A DNA stretch of 64,000 nucleotides from Leifsonia shinshuensis (GCF_014217625.1 NZ_CP043641.1:2108001-2172000), one strand, 5' to 3'; shown: positions 9,112-17,412, numbered from the stretch's first letter. Notes: a model not told the origin generated them from the sequence alone. Program-made: numbers and translations.

Positions 9112-10262
9112 CAGATGCTCACTTCGGGCAGGTGAATGCGGCGGCCTTCGCGTGAGGAGATGAGACCCTGCTCGGCGAGCTGGACGCCGCGCGCTCCGGC
9201 GAGGAAGTCGTAGGCGTTGGGCGCGTCGTAGACGACGTGGCGGATGAACTCCTCCCACTGCGTCTTGAAACCGTTCTCGAACACCTCGTTGGCGGGCGAT
9301 TCGATCCAGTCCGTGTCGTAGTCGTGCTCGTCGGCGAGGTCCGGGTTCCAGACCGGCTTCGGGGTGGCGTTGCGCGGCTGGATCTTGCAGCCGAACAGAC
9401 CGACGACGGCGCTGCCGAGGGTGCCGTCCACCTGAAACTCGACCAGCTCATCCCGGTTCACCCGGGTGGTCCAGGAGGAGTTGAGCTGTGCAGTGATACC
9501 GCCCTCCAGCTGGAAGATCGCGTACGCGGCGTCGTCTGCGGTTGCGGTGTACGGCTCGCCCTTCTCGTCGACCCTGGTCGGGATCTCGGTCACGGCGTGC
9601 GCGTAAACGGACTCGACCCTGCCGAACAGGTTCTCCAGCACGTACGACCAGTGCGGGAACATGTCGACGACGATGCCGCCGCCGTCCTCCGCACGGTAGT
9701 TCCAACTCGGCCGTTGCGCGGCCTGCCAGTCGCCCTCGAACACCCAGTAGCCGAACTCGCCGCGCACTGAAAGGATGCGGCCGAAGAAGCCGGAGTCGAT
9801 GAGGCGCTTCAGCTTGCGCAGGCCGGGCAGGTACAGCTTGTCGTGCACGACGCCGTTCTTGATGCCGGCGGCTTGCGCGAGGCGGGCGAGCTCAAGCGCC
9901 TCCTCGAACGATTCGGCGGTCGGCTTTTCGGTGTAGATGGCCTTGCCGGCGGAGATAGCCTTCTTGATTGCGGATGCGCGGGCTTGCGTGACGAGGAAGT
10001 CGGAGTAGATCTGCCAGCGTTCGTCTGCGAGGACCGCATCCAGGTCGGTGCTGAAGTTCTCGATGCCGTGCTTGGCGGCAAGCTCGGCCAACTTGGCCTC
10101 GCTGCGGCCAACCAGGATGGGTTCAACCTGGACGCGACTGCCGTCGGCGAGGAGCACCCCGCCTTGCTCGCGGATGGCGAGGATCGAACGCAGCAGGTGC
10201 TGGCGGTAGCCCATACGGCCAGAGACGCCGTTCATGATGATGCCGATGGTCGACGTTGACAC
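9111..10262 (-). CDS. Gfo/Idh/MocA family oxidoreductase
   Basis: A 383-residue NAD(P)-dependent sugar dehydrogenase. The N-terminal Rossmann segment (GIIMNGVSGRMGYRQHLL, residues 7-24) is followed by the TEKPTA motif (111-116), whose lysine K113 is the usual catalytic or cofactor-contact residue. DKLYLPGLRKLKRLIDSGFFG and the C-terminal alpha/beta substrate domain follow. GTG at 10262 is supported by AAGGAG seven bases upstream. First gene of the four-gene operon; a promoter and LacI operator precede it. Family members oxidise inositols, glucosides or other sugars, often at C2 or C3. Confidence 0.88.
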   Translation of the reverse strand: MSTSTIGIIMNGVSGRMGYRQHLLRSILAIREQGGVLLADGSRVQVEPILVGRSEAKLAELAAKHGIENFSTDLDAVLADERWQIYSDFLVTQARASAIKKAISAGKAIYTEKPTAESFEEALELARLAQAAGIKNGVVHDKLYLPGLRKLKRLIDSGFFGRILSVRGEFGYWVFEGDWQAAQRPSWNYRAEDGGGIVVDMFPHWSYVLENLFGRVESVYAHAVTEIPTRVDEKGEPYTATADDAAYAIFQLEGGITAQLNSSWTTRVNRDELVEFQVDGTLGSAVVGLFGCKIQPRNATPKPVWNPDLADEHDYDTDWIESPANEVFENGFKTQWEEFIRHVVYDAPNAYDFLAGARGVQLAEQGLISSREGRRIHLPEVSI

Positions 10263-10288
10263 TGGGTACTCCTTGATTTGTGCGAATG

Positions 10289-10335
10289 TGGAAAGCGCTT
10301 ACCAGAGAGTACAGGGACGTCTGTCACAGGGTCAA
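10289..10335 (-). promoter_or_regulatory. Promoter and LacI operator of the dehydrogenase operon
   Basis: Read on the minus strand, TTGACC (10330-10335) and TACTCT (10306-10311) are spaced by 18 bases and form a good sigma-70-type promoter. Directly downstream of the -10, TGGTAAGCGCTTTCCA (10289-10304) is a near-perfect LacI-type palindrome positioned over the expected transcription start, a classic repression geometry. Confidence 0.7.
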
Positions 10336-10446
10336 GTCATGCGAAACCGGGGACGTTCATCCGCGCGCCCGACGGACGGAACTGTCGAAGCACGCAATCC
10401 GAGATGCCCGCGCTTCACCCGCCAAGTGCTCTACGGGCCTGCTCGA

Positions 10447-11445
10447 CTAACGCCTGAGTCCGGGAGTCGACTCTCGAAGCAGAACGTGGCCGCTTACCGT
10501 CACAGACGACGGCATCTCGCCATCATTGTCGAGGGCAAGCTCAAGAGCAGACGCACCGATTCGATCCAGAGGCAACGCCACAGTTGTCAACCGCGGGCTG
10601 ACATCTCTGAGAAGGGGGATGTCGTCGAACCCGGCGACCGCCACATCTATACCTGGAGTGAGCCCTGCGTCGCGAATCGCTGAGATGGCACCGATCGCCA
10701 TCACGTCCGTGACTGCGAAAACACATTCAGGTCGGCGTCCGGAGGCAAGCAAGTCCGCGGTCGCCTCATACCCGCCATCACGGGAGAACGATTGGTTGTG
10801 CACCGTCGCGCCCGGCGCGATTGATGCGAAGCCAGCGACCCGATCACGAACCGTGGACAGTTCGGCTGGTCCTGCGACGATCGCGAAGTCCGAGTATCCG
10901 ATCTCGCTTAGCGTGCGCGCGAGATCTGCCGCACCTTCGTGATTTCCGACGACAACACTCCGAAGTCCTGGGGCTTCCGGCCCGATGATCGCGAGCTGAT
11001 TGATCGCCTCGAAGGCCGACCAGTCTGCGGTCGCGTCGCGGCTCGACGCGAACAGCACCGCTCGCGGTCGCTGCGCTCGCAACGCAGTCAACGTCTCCGC
11101 TTCGAGCTGTTGCGCGTCCGGCTGATTATCGTGAGGCAATGTGGCAATGGTGACAATCAGCCCACGCAACTTCGCGACATCCATCACCCCGGCCGCGATC
11201 GACGCGAAGTACGGGTCGGCGATGTCGCCGACAACGAGTGCAACCGTGTTGTTGGATCCGCGCGCAACGGCCTGAGCCTGAGCGTTGACGCTGTAGCCGA
11301 GTTCAACTGCGGCCGCTTCCACTCGCTGCTTGAGCTCAGGTCTGACGGTTCGCGCCGACGGGTGCAGGGCACGCGATGCGGTCGCCAAAGACACCCCAGC
11401 GTGGGCTGCGACGTCGGCGAGAGTTGGCGCTGAAAGGGAAGTCAC
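10447..11445 (-). CDS. LacI-family transcriptional regulator
   Basis: A 332-residue regulator with an HTH (TLADVAAHAGVSLATASRAL, about residues 8-27), hinge helix (GYSVNAQAQAVARG) and a sugar-binding-protein-like effector domain. GTG at 11445 was chosen: the HTH begins where expected and upstream candidates are out of frame or blocked by a stop; no strong ribosome site is visible. It is encoded upstream of the dehydrogenase-DUF993-isomerase-kinase operon on the same strand, separated by 184 bases containing that operon's promoter. A perfect palindrome at 11466-11479 suggests autoregulation. Confidence 0.9.
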   Translation of the reverse strand: MTSLSAPTLADVAAHAGVSLATASRALHPSARTVRPELKQRVEAAAVELGYSVNAQAQAVARGSNNTVALVVGDIADPYFASIAAGVMDVAKLRGLIVTIATLPHDNQPDAQQLEAETLTALRAQRPRAVLFASSRDATADWSAFEAINQLAIIGPEAPGLRSVVVGNHEGAADLARTLSEIGYSDFAIVAGPAELSTVRDRVAGFASIAPGATVHNQSFSRDGGYEATADLLASGRRPECVFAVTDVMAIGAISAIRDAGLTPGIDVAVAGFDDIPLLRDVSPRLTTVALPLDRIGASALELALDNDGEMPSSVTVSGHVLLRESTPGLRR

Positions 11446-11465
11446 GCCGTCACGCTACTGCATGA

Positions 11466-11479
11466 GGGAAGCGCTTCCC
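11466..11479. promoter_or_regulatory. LacI-type operator upstream of second lacI gene
   Basis: GGGAAGCGCTTCCC is a perfect 14-base palindrome 21 bases upstream of the GTG start of the LacI regulator. It shares the AAGCGCTT core with the site at 10289-10304, suggesting that one regulator controls both its own gene and the operon. Confidence 0.65.
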
Positions 11480-11646
11480 CAGATCGATTTGTGCTCGACC
11501 GCCCGCGACTTCGCTGGTGCTGCTCTCCGAAGCCGTCCGGCGACGGGCCGAAACGCAAGCCACGCAAATGGTACGTTCAGCAGCAAGCCGGTTGTCACCA
11601 ATTGACATTCGCAGCTCGGCAATCGCGCGATAGCTTCGGAGGGGCG

Positions 11647-12324
11647 ATGCGACTAGTAAGGACCGACCTTGTTGCCGGTATCCCGGCCCCGGAAGCACGC
11701 GAAATCGCCAGGCGAATGTCCTCGACAGGTCATATCAGTCGTGTCGCAAGGATCGTCGGCGACGACCAGGCTCAGTTGGCCATCAACGCGTTGACCTCCG
11801 CAGGATACCTCGAACCCGCGGGCGATGACGATGCGGACATGTGGGTAACGACGATCGCCGGAAACGCACTTGCCCAAGCAAGTTTCGGCAAACCAATCAG
11901 CCGAAAGACAGCCGACCGACTCGTCGCAGAATTGGTGGAACGAGCCAAGAAGTTCAACGCAGATCCGACGTACGTTGTGTCCGTCGCCCGGTTACGTGTC
12001 TTCGGAAGTTATCAACGAGAGGATGTCGATCCGCTCGGAGACGTTGACGTTGAACTCATCATCGCGTTCCGGCCGAACGAGGAGGAACGGACCGGTGCGG
12101 TCAAGCGCTACAGCAAGGCGTCTGGACGTCGATTCAACAGTTATCTCGATGAGCTCTTCTGGCCCGAAACCGAACTACGGCAGATTCTGAAGAACCGGTC
12201 AGCCGCAATCAACATCACCCAGGAGAACGTCGACCTGCTCACCGACCGAGTGCGCACGATTTATGCGATCGAGGAAGACAAGTCTGCGCTTCCCGCGAAT
12301 GGGGGACGTCGCGCCTTCGGGTGA
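11647..12324 (+). CDS. Winged-helix plus nucleotidyltransferase-domain protein
   Basis: A 225-residue protein. The N-terminal 80 residues look like a winged helix (RVARIVGDDQAQLAINALTS, then a GYLEPAG wing and WVTTIAGNALAQASFGKPIS). The C-terminal part holds a minimal nucleotidyltransferase signature: G120-S121, then D132 and D134 in FGSYQREDVDPLGDVDVEL, matching the GSx10DxD pattern that binds nucleotide and magnesium. ATG 11647 follows GGAGGGG. TTGACA at 11602-11607 could be a -35 element, but no clear -10 follows. The SIR2 gene starts 52 bases downstream on the same strand. Family members are often antitoxins or modifying enzymes; the role here is not established. Low GC suggests acquisition. 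Confidence 0.75.
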   Translation: MRLVRTDLVAGIPAPEAREIARRMSSTGHISRVARIVGDDQAQLAINALTSAGYLEPAGDDDADMWVTTIAGNALAQASFGKPISRKTADRLVAELVERAKKFNADPTYVVSVARLRVFGSYQREDVDPLGDVDVELIIAFRPNEEERTGAVKRYSKASGRRFNSYLDELFWPETELRQILKNRSAAINITQENVDLLTDRVRTIYAIEEDKSALPANGGRRAFG

Positions 12325-12376
12325 AACGAGAGCCTCCGGATTGCGGTAGACACTCCACAGTAGGGTGACCAGCAAC

Positions 12377-14350
12377 ATGAAAACTGAAAACCTCAACTCC
12401 GCCGCCGCGGACGAGGACACCCTCATAAGCGTCTCATTCGGTTTGGCTTCCAGCCCAGGAACGTATGCGCTCCTCGTAGGCGCGGGCGTGTCCAAAGGCG
12501 CCGGCCTTCCGTCCGCATGGGATGTCCTCGTGGACCTGACCGGTAGAGTCGCCGACTTGAAGGGCGAGACGCCGGACGATCCCGTGCGTTGGTATGAGGA
12601 AACGTTCGAGACAGTGACGACCTACGAGTCCGTCCTAGAACGGCTAGCGCCGACGACGTACGAACGTCAAGCTTTGCTGCGCACCTACTTCGAGCCCAAT
12701 CCCGAGGAGGACGGCAGCGCGGAACCCACTGAAGCGCATCGGGCGATTGCGCGGCTAGTCAGTGAAGGCGCTGTCCGTGTGATCGTGACCCTGAACTTTG
12801 ACCGGCTCATTGAACGGGCGCTCCGTGAGGCCGGCATTGAACCGTTGGTGATCGCGAGCGAAGCGGACATCGCAGGGATGCCGCCGCTACACACCGCCCC
12901 CTGTTGTGTCGTCCATTTACACGGTGACTACTTGAACCCGCCGTCGATGCTGAACACGGTCGAGGAGCTTTCAGAGTACGGGGACGATCGCAGACAGCTA
13001 CTCGAACGGATCCTCACCGATTACGGTCTCATTGCCGCCGGCTGGTCGGCGGTGTACGACCGCGCCCTTCGCGAGGCCATTAAACAAAGTTATCCAGGTC
13101 GGTACACACTGACTTGGATCGAGCCGGGAACCCCCGGCGAGGAAGCGACACAGTTGCGCCTGTCGAAGAACGGTGTTCTCGTCCAAACGGACGCTGACAG
13201 GGGATTCGGTCGCCTCGCCGACGCGGTGCAGTCGATGCGTTCTCGCCACGCTCGCCACCCGCTGACCTTGGCCACTGCCGTAGAGACAGCGAAGCGTGAA
13301 CTCGCGGGCGGAAAGGTGAGCATCAGCTTGCACGACACAATAGCGGCGGAATTCCGCAGACTCTATGAGCTGGAGGACATCCGCAACCCGTCAGGCAGTT
13401 CCGATTCGGCTCTCAGCGACATTGTCGCTCGCATCGACGAAGCCGCTGAGGTCGTCGATGGGCTGATCGCCACGCTGGCTTACTGGGGAGACGAGGTTAC
13501 CGACAGATGGTGGATAGACGAACTGCCCCGATTCGCCCAGGCTGGTGAAGGTAGCGGGTCCACACTGTTGTTGGAGCGTCGCCTCATCGCCGGATCAGCG
13601 ATGTTTTACACGGCCGGTGTGGCCGCAGTCGCTGCTCAACGCTATGGCTTGTTGAGGCAACTGTTCACGCTGACTCGTGAGAGCCAGTTCACGGGAAGGC
13701 GTGAACCGTTGGCCAGCTGCCTGGCCATCGACCATTTCACGGTAAATATCCCCGAAGGCGGGCGGCGCCCGTATTCGGTCGTGGCACCGATCCTCGACGA
13801 GGCGTTCCCCGTGCCGGCAGAGAAGCGGGAGCAATGGTGGCAACTTTTCGAGGTGCTTCGGAATGCGGCGCTGCTGATGGACGACACACTCTTCCAGCGT
13901 GATTATCTGGACTACGCCCACACGAGAAAGGCGCTCGGCAACGCCGAACAGTCACGAACAGGTGCTATACGGCTGGGTAACTCGGTCAACAAGGCTGCCG
14001 CCGAACAGAGAATCAGCGAAGCCCAAAAGAGCTTGAAAGAGCAACTCCGCGAAATAACGCGGCTGGTATTTCCGACCCCTGTTCATCTGCGAGCCGCGAT
14101 GAGTGGAGAACGTAACAGCTACTTGATCCCGGTGGCGGAGCAGTTGGCTGCGGAACTCGCGGTAGATGGACAGCGGCATCCGCTAATTCGGACTGGATTC
14201 GCGGACGAGGCAGAACGCCTTGAGTGCGCCGTGCTAGCGGTCAGCATCAAGTTTGGCGAACTGGGACGCGAAACAGCGCGAGGCCGCATCCATAGCGGAG
14301 CAGGCTTTGGAGTCATCGCTTCGAAAGTCTGGCTGGATTCCGTTTTCTGA
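12377..14350 (+). CDS. SIR2-domain protein, candidate NADase defence effector
   Basis: A 657-residue protein with an N-terminal SIR2-like domain: LLVGAGVSKGAGLPSAWDVL (32-51, NAD-binding GAG), TLNFDRLIE (138-146, N140 and D142), VVHLHGDYLN (178-187, catalytic-type H182) and IAAGWSAVYD (219-228). About 400 further residues, mostly helical and unrecognised, follow; such C-terminal regions serve as sensors in defence SIR2 proteins. Members such as ThsA and DSR2 deplete NAD+ on phage infection, so this is a plausible abortive-infection effector. ATG at 12377 is preferred over GTG at 12365 because AGGGTGA lies eight bases upstream of the ATG. It probably forms an operon with the nucleotidyltransferase gene. 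Confidence 0.8.
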   Translation: MKTENLNSAAADEDTLISVSFGLASSPGTYALLVGAGVSKGAGLPSAWDVLVDLTGRVADLKGETPDDPVRWYEETFETVTTYESVLERLAPTTYERQALLRTYFEPNPEEDGSAEPTEAHRAIARLVSEGAVRVIVTLNFDRLIERALREAGIEPLVIASEADIAGMPPLHTAPCCVVHLHGDYLNPPSMLNTVEELSEYGDDRRQLLERILTDYGLIAAGWSAVYDRALREAIKQSYPGRYTLTWIEPGTPGEEATQLRLSKNGVLVQTDADRGFGRLADAVQSMRSRHARHPLTLATAVETAKRELAGGKVSISLHDTIAAEFRRLYELEDIRNPSGSSDSALSDIVARIDEAAEVVDGLIATLAYWGDEVTDRWWIDELPRFAQAGEGSGSTLLLERRLIAGSAMFYTAGVAAVAAQRYGLLRQLFTLTRESQFTGRREPLASCLAIDHFTVNIPEGGRRPYSVVAPILDEAFPVPAEKREQWWQLFEVLRNAALLMDDTLFQRDYLDYAHTRKALGNAEQSRTGAIRLGNSVNKAAAEQRISEAQKSLKEQLREITRLVFPTPVHLRAAMSGERNSYLIPVAEQLAAELAVDGQRHPLIRTGFADEAERLECAVLAVSIKFGELGRETARGRIHSGAGFGVIASKVWLDSVF

Positions 14351-14695
14351 ATCCGACCTACGGAAAGCAAGCTCCTGAAGCGGTGGCAGCACAGGCGCAC
14401 GAACCTTAACGAAAAACTGCCTCTGACCTGGATATTTGTTACAGAGTGGAGCACCCCCAGATTACTGTCATCAACTCTGATACTTAGACCCGACCGTGGG
14501 TTGGCGAGATCCCAGTAATTCATTGATCGCAACTGCGTGAGATTGATCCTTGGGCGTGAGACCGATCACGGCACCACCGACATCCGTACCTCCGAACTGG
14601 GTACATCCGCACGGCGTGTCGACCCTCCCGGACGGCGTGTCGGCCTCCCCGACGGCGTGTCGCGGACGGCCTCCCGCGCCCACTACTGTCTGACT
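14351..14695. other. Intergenic junction between low-GC island and backbone
   Basis: About 345 bases without a convincing gene. The left part is AT-rich, like the SIR2 gene; the right part is GC-rich and carries a short tandem repeat (14611-14665). Base composition changes here, so it may be the right boundary of an acquired region. No tRNA, integrase or clear attachment site was seen. Confidence 0.5.
14611..14665. repeat. Three short direct repeats, about 20-base period
   Basis: ACGGCGTGTCG occurs at 14611, 14632 and 14652, each followed by related CCTCC-rich sequence, giving periods of 21 and 20 bases. It lies just upstream of the exopolyphosphatase gene. It could be a regulatory array or slippage product. 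Confidence 0.55.
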
Positions 14696-15619
14696 ATGCG
14701 ACTCGGAGTCCTCGATGTGGGATCGAACACCGTCCACCTTCTCGTCGTCGACGCGCACCCGGGCGCCCGCCCGCTCCCCGCGGCCACGCACAAGTCGGTC
14801 CTGCGCCTCATGCGCTACATCACCGAGGACGGCGCGATCAGCCCCGAGGGCGAGACGGCGATCCTCGACGCCATCCGCTCGGCGGTGGAGGTCGGCCGCG
14901 CCGAGGGCATCGAGGAACTGCTGCCGTTCGCCACCTCGGCGATCCGGGAGGCCGCCAACGGCCCCGCGATCCTGGCCCGCATCCTGGACGAGACGGGCGT
15001 CGACCTCCAGGTGCTCTCCGGCGAGGACGAGGCCCGGCTGACGTTCCTCGCGGTGCACCGCTGGTCGGGCTGGTCGGCCGGCTCCATCCTCCTGATGGAC
15101 ATCGGCGGCGGCTCGCTGGAGATCGCGGCGGGCGTGGACGAGTACCCGGACACCGCGGTGTCCCTCCCGCTCGGCGCCGGCCGCAGCACCATCGGCTTCC
15201 TGCACCAGGACCCGCCGACCGCCGACCAGCTCACGGCGCTCCGCGACCACGCCAGGACGACGATCGCCGATGCCGTCGGCCGCTTCACCGACCGCGGCCC
15301 CGCGCACGTCATCGGCACCTCCAAGACCATCCGCTCGCTCGCCCGCCTGGCCGGATCGACCGCGAGCGGCCCGGGCGGGACGGAGCGCAGCCTCCTGCGC
15401 CGCTCGGAGCTCTCCGACTGGGTTCCGCGTCTGGCGCAGCTGACCGCGGACGCCCGCACGGCGCTGCCGGGGATCACCGCCGACCGGACGTTCCAGATCG
15501 TGGCGGGCGGCGTCGTGCTGCGCGAGGCGATGCGCGCGTTCGACGTGCCGGTGCTCGAGGTGTGCCCGTGGGCGCTGCGGGAAGGGATCATCCTGCGGTA
15601 TCTCGACCACCTGGACTGA
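14696..15619 (+). CDS. Exopolyphosphatase/guanosine pentaphosphatase (Ppx/GppA) family protein
   Basis: A 307-residue Ppx/GppA phosphatase of the short actinobacterial type, consisting of the ASKHA-fold catalytic domains without the C-terminal HD domain of E. coli Ppx. Motifs are LGVLDVGSNTVHLLV (3-17, phosphate 1), FATSAIREA, LSGEDEARL and LLMDIGGGSLEI (phosphate 2), plus HVIGTSKTIRSLARLAG. It hydrolyses polyphosphate or converts pppGpp. ATG 14696 directly precedes the conserved N-terminal strand; an in-frame start 159 bases earlier would add a low-complexity tail and is rejected. First gene of the high-GC backbone segment. Confidence 0.9.
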   Translation: MRLGVLDVGSNTVHLLVVDAHPGARPLPAATHKSVLRLMRYITEDGAISPEGETAILDAIRSAVEVGRAEGIEELLPFATSAIREAANGPAILARILDETGVDLQVLSGEDEARLTFLAVHRWSGWSAGSILLMDIGGGSLEIAAGVDEYPDTAVSLPLGAGRSTIGFLHQDPPTADQLTALRDHARTTIADAVGRFTDRGPAHVIGTSKTIRSLARLAGSTASGPGGTERSLLRRSELSDWVPRLAQLTADARTALPGITADRTFQIVAGGVVLREAMRAFDVPVLEVCPWALREGIILRYLDHLD

Positions 15620-15627
15620 GGAGCGGC

Positions 15628-15673
15628 GGCCGGCGGCGCTTCTGCGTCCGCGTCTCCTCCGCGGCCGCCGGCC
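15628..15673. terminator. Inverted repeat between convergent ppx and sigma-factor genes
   Basis: GGCCGGCGGC (15628-15637) is perfectly complementary to GCCGCCGGCC (15664-15673) with a 26-base loop. It lies between two convergent genes, so it may terminate both; there is no U-tract. Confidence 0.4.
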
Positions 15674-15710
15674 CAGAGCGGGAAGAAGCCAGCCACGCTC
15701 AGCGCCGCGC

Positions 15711-16970
15711 CTACGGGGTGAGCCCCGCCGCCTTCGCCAACAGCACCCCGCGCTCGGCGTCGTTCGCGCACAGCTCCGCCGCGCGCCGGTACTCCCCCGC
15801 GGCCTCCGCACCGCGCCCGAGCCGCGCCAGCAGCTCCGCCCGCACACCGGGCAGCAGATGCGATCCCGCCAGCCCGCCGCCGCGCTCCACCGCCTCCACC
15901 TCCACGAGTCCCGCAGCCGGCCCATCGGCCATCGCGACCGCGACCGCCCTGTTGAGGTCGACGATCGGGGACGGCGCCACCTGCGCGAGCGCCTCGTAGA
16001 GGAGGACGATCCGCGGCCAGTCCGTCCCGGCGACCGACGGGGCGACCGCGTGGCATTCGGCGATCGACGCCTGGAGGCCGTACGGGCCGAGCCCGCGGCC
16101 GGCGGAGACCGCGGTGGCGAGGGCGGCCCGGCCGCGCCGGATCGCCGAGCGGTCCCAGCGGCGGCGATCCTGGTCCTCCAAAAGCACGGGGCTGCCGTCG
16201 TCGGCGGTGCGGGCCGGGAAGCGCGCCGCGGTCAGTTCGAGTAGCGCGAGCAGAGCGTGGGCCTCCGGCTCGCGCTCCAGCCGGGCGAGCACACGCGCGA
16301 GCCGGACCGCTTCGTACGCGAGGTCGGTGCGCATCCAGGCCTGCCCCGCCGTCGCGGACGATCCCTCGGTGAAGATCAGGTAGACCACGCTGAGCACGGA
16401 GCCGAGCCGCTCCCGGCGGTCGGGGCCGGACGGGACCTCGAACGGGACGTGCGCCGCGGCGATCGTCTTCTTCGCGCGCGTGATGCGCGCCTGCACGGTC
16501 GGCACCGGGACGAGGAACGCCCGCGCGATCTCGTCCGTGGTGAGGCCTCCGACGACCTTCAGCGTGAGCGCGATGCGCGCCTCCCGCGACAGCACCGGAT
16601 GGCAGGCCGTGAAGATCAGGGCGAGCACGTCGTCGTCGATGTCGTCCGGGTCGAAGAGGAGGTCAGCGCCCGGCGCCGTCTCGTCCAGGTCGCGGGCGAG
16701 CAGCGCGTAGCGCTCGTCGCGGCCGGCGCGGCGGCGGAACGCGTCGATCGCGCGCCGCCGCCCCACCGTGAGCAGCCAGCCGACCGGATCGCGCGGAGCC
16801 CCGGAGGTCGCCCAGCTGACGAGCGCCTCGGCGAGCGCCTCCTGGGCGACGTCCTCCGCCAGCGCGAAGTCGCCGGTGTAGCGGGCGAGCGCGCCGACGA
16901 TCCGCGCGGACTCCATGCGCCACACCGCCTCGACGGCGCGGCGCGCGTCGGTCGGGGTGCGGCCGGTCAC
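15711..16970 (-). CDS. ECF42-type RNA polymerase sigma factor
   Basis: A 419-residue sigma-70 family protein. Region 2 (VWRMESARIVGALARYTGDFALAEDVAQEAL, with the DVAQE helix) and region 4 (LTLKVVGGLTTDEIARAFLVPVPTVQARITRAKK) fill the first 180 residues. About 230 residues of helical, TPR-like C-terminal extension (DUF6596) follow, typical of ECF42 factors, which lack an anti-sigma factor and rely on this extension. GTG 16970 has a G-rich ribosome-site-like stretch upstream. It lies 25 bases downstream of a DGPF/YCII gene, the hallmark partner of ECF42, and is probably co-transcribed with it. Targets are usually the DGPF genes themselves. Confidence 0.92.
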   Translation of the reverse strand: MTGRTPTDARRAVEAVWRMESARIVGALARYTGDFALAEDVAQEALAEALVSWATSGAPRDPVGWLLTVGRRRAIDAFRRRAGRDERYALLARDLDETAPGADLLFDPDDIDDDVLALIFTACHPVLSREARIALTLKVVGGLTTDEIARAFLVPVPTVQARITRAKKTIAAAHVPFEVPSGPDRRERLGSVLSVVYLIFTEGSSATAGQAWMRTDLAYEAVRLARVLARLEREPEAHALLALLELTAARFPARTADDGSPVLLEDQDRRRWDRSAIRRGRAALATAVSAGRGLGPYGLQASIAECHAVAPSVAGTDWPRIVLLYEALAQVAPSPIVDLNRAVAVAMADGPAAGLVEVEAVERGGGLAGSHLLPGVRAELLARLGRGAEAAGEYRRAAELCANDAERGVLLAKAAGLTP

Positions 16971-16995
16971 CGGCGGCCCCCCGCCGCCCGGCGAC

Positions 16996-17412
16996 CTACA
17001 GCTGGCCGGTCGCCTCGCGCCACGCGCGCTCCTTCTGGATCCACTCGTTGTCCTGCGGGAACTCGTCGATGGTGGTCACGCGACGGATCTCCACCTTGCT
17101 GCCCTGGATGTACGGCATCCGCTTCGTCCACTCGACGGCCTCCTGCGCCGAGGCGACGTCGAGGATGTAGAAGCCGTTGAACAGCTCCTTCGTCTCGCCG
17201 TAGGGACCGTCGGTGACGACCGGCGCCTCCCCGGTGAAGTCGACGACCACGCTCTCGGCCGGGTCGAGGCCCTCTGCGGCGAGCAGCACGCCCGCGCGGA
17301 CGAGCTCGTCGTTGAACCGGCCCATCGCGTCGAGGACCGCGGCGAAGTCGACGTTGCGGAACGCCTCCTCCGCCTCGGCGGTCGGACGCAGGACGAGCAT
17401 GTACTTGGCCAT
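16996..17412 (-). CDS. YCII/DGPF-domain protein, ECF42 partner
   Basis: A 138-residue protein of the YCII-related family. MAKYMLVLRPTAEAEEAF at the start and VVTDGPYGETKELFNGFYIL (85-104) show the DGPF-type motif, here DGPY. Family members form dimeric alpha-beta barrels. The gene precedes an ECF42 sigma factor by 25 bases. Biochemical function is not known; the genomic link suggests a stress or redox response controlled by this sigma factor. ATG 17412 follows AGGAG on the minus strand. Confidence 0.9.
   Translation of the reverse strand: MAKYMLVLRPTAEAEEAFRNVDFAAVLDAMGRFNDELVRAGVLLAAEGLDPAESVVVDFTGEAPVVTDGPYGETKELFNGFYILDVASAQEAVEWTKRMPYIQGSKVEIRRVTTIDEFPQDNEWIQKERAWREATGQL

Noticed and set aside
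11647..12324. CBASS-type cyclic nucleotide synthase
   Set aside because: The protein is too small for a CD-NTase and carries a winged helix; the GSx10DxD motif alone does not indicate cyclic oligonucleotide synthesis.
14537..14695. Upstream extension of the exopolyphosphatase frame
   Set aside because: Would add a low-complexity tail before the conserved LGVLDVGSNTV strand; ATG at 14696 fits the family.
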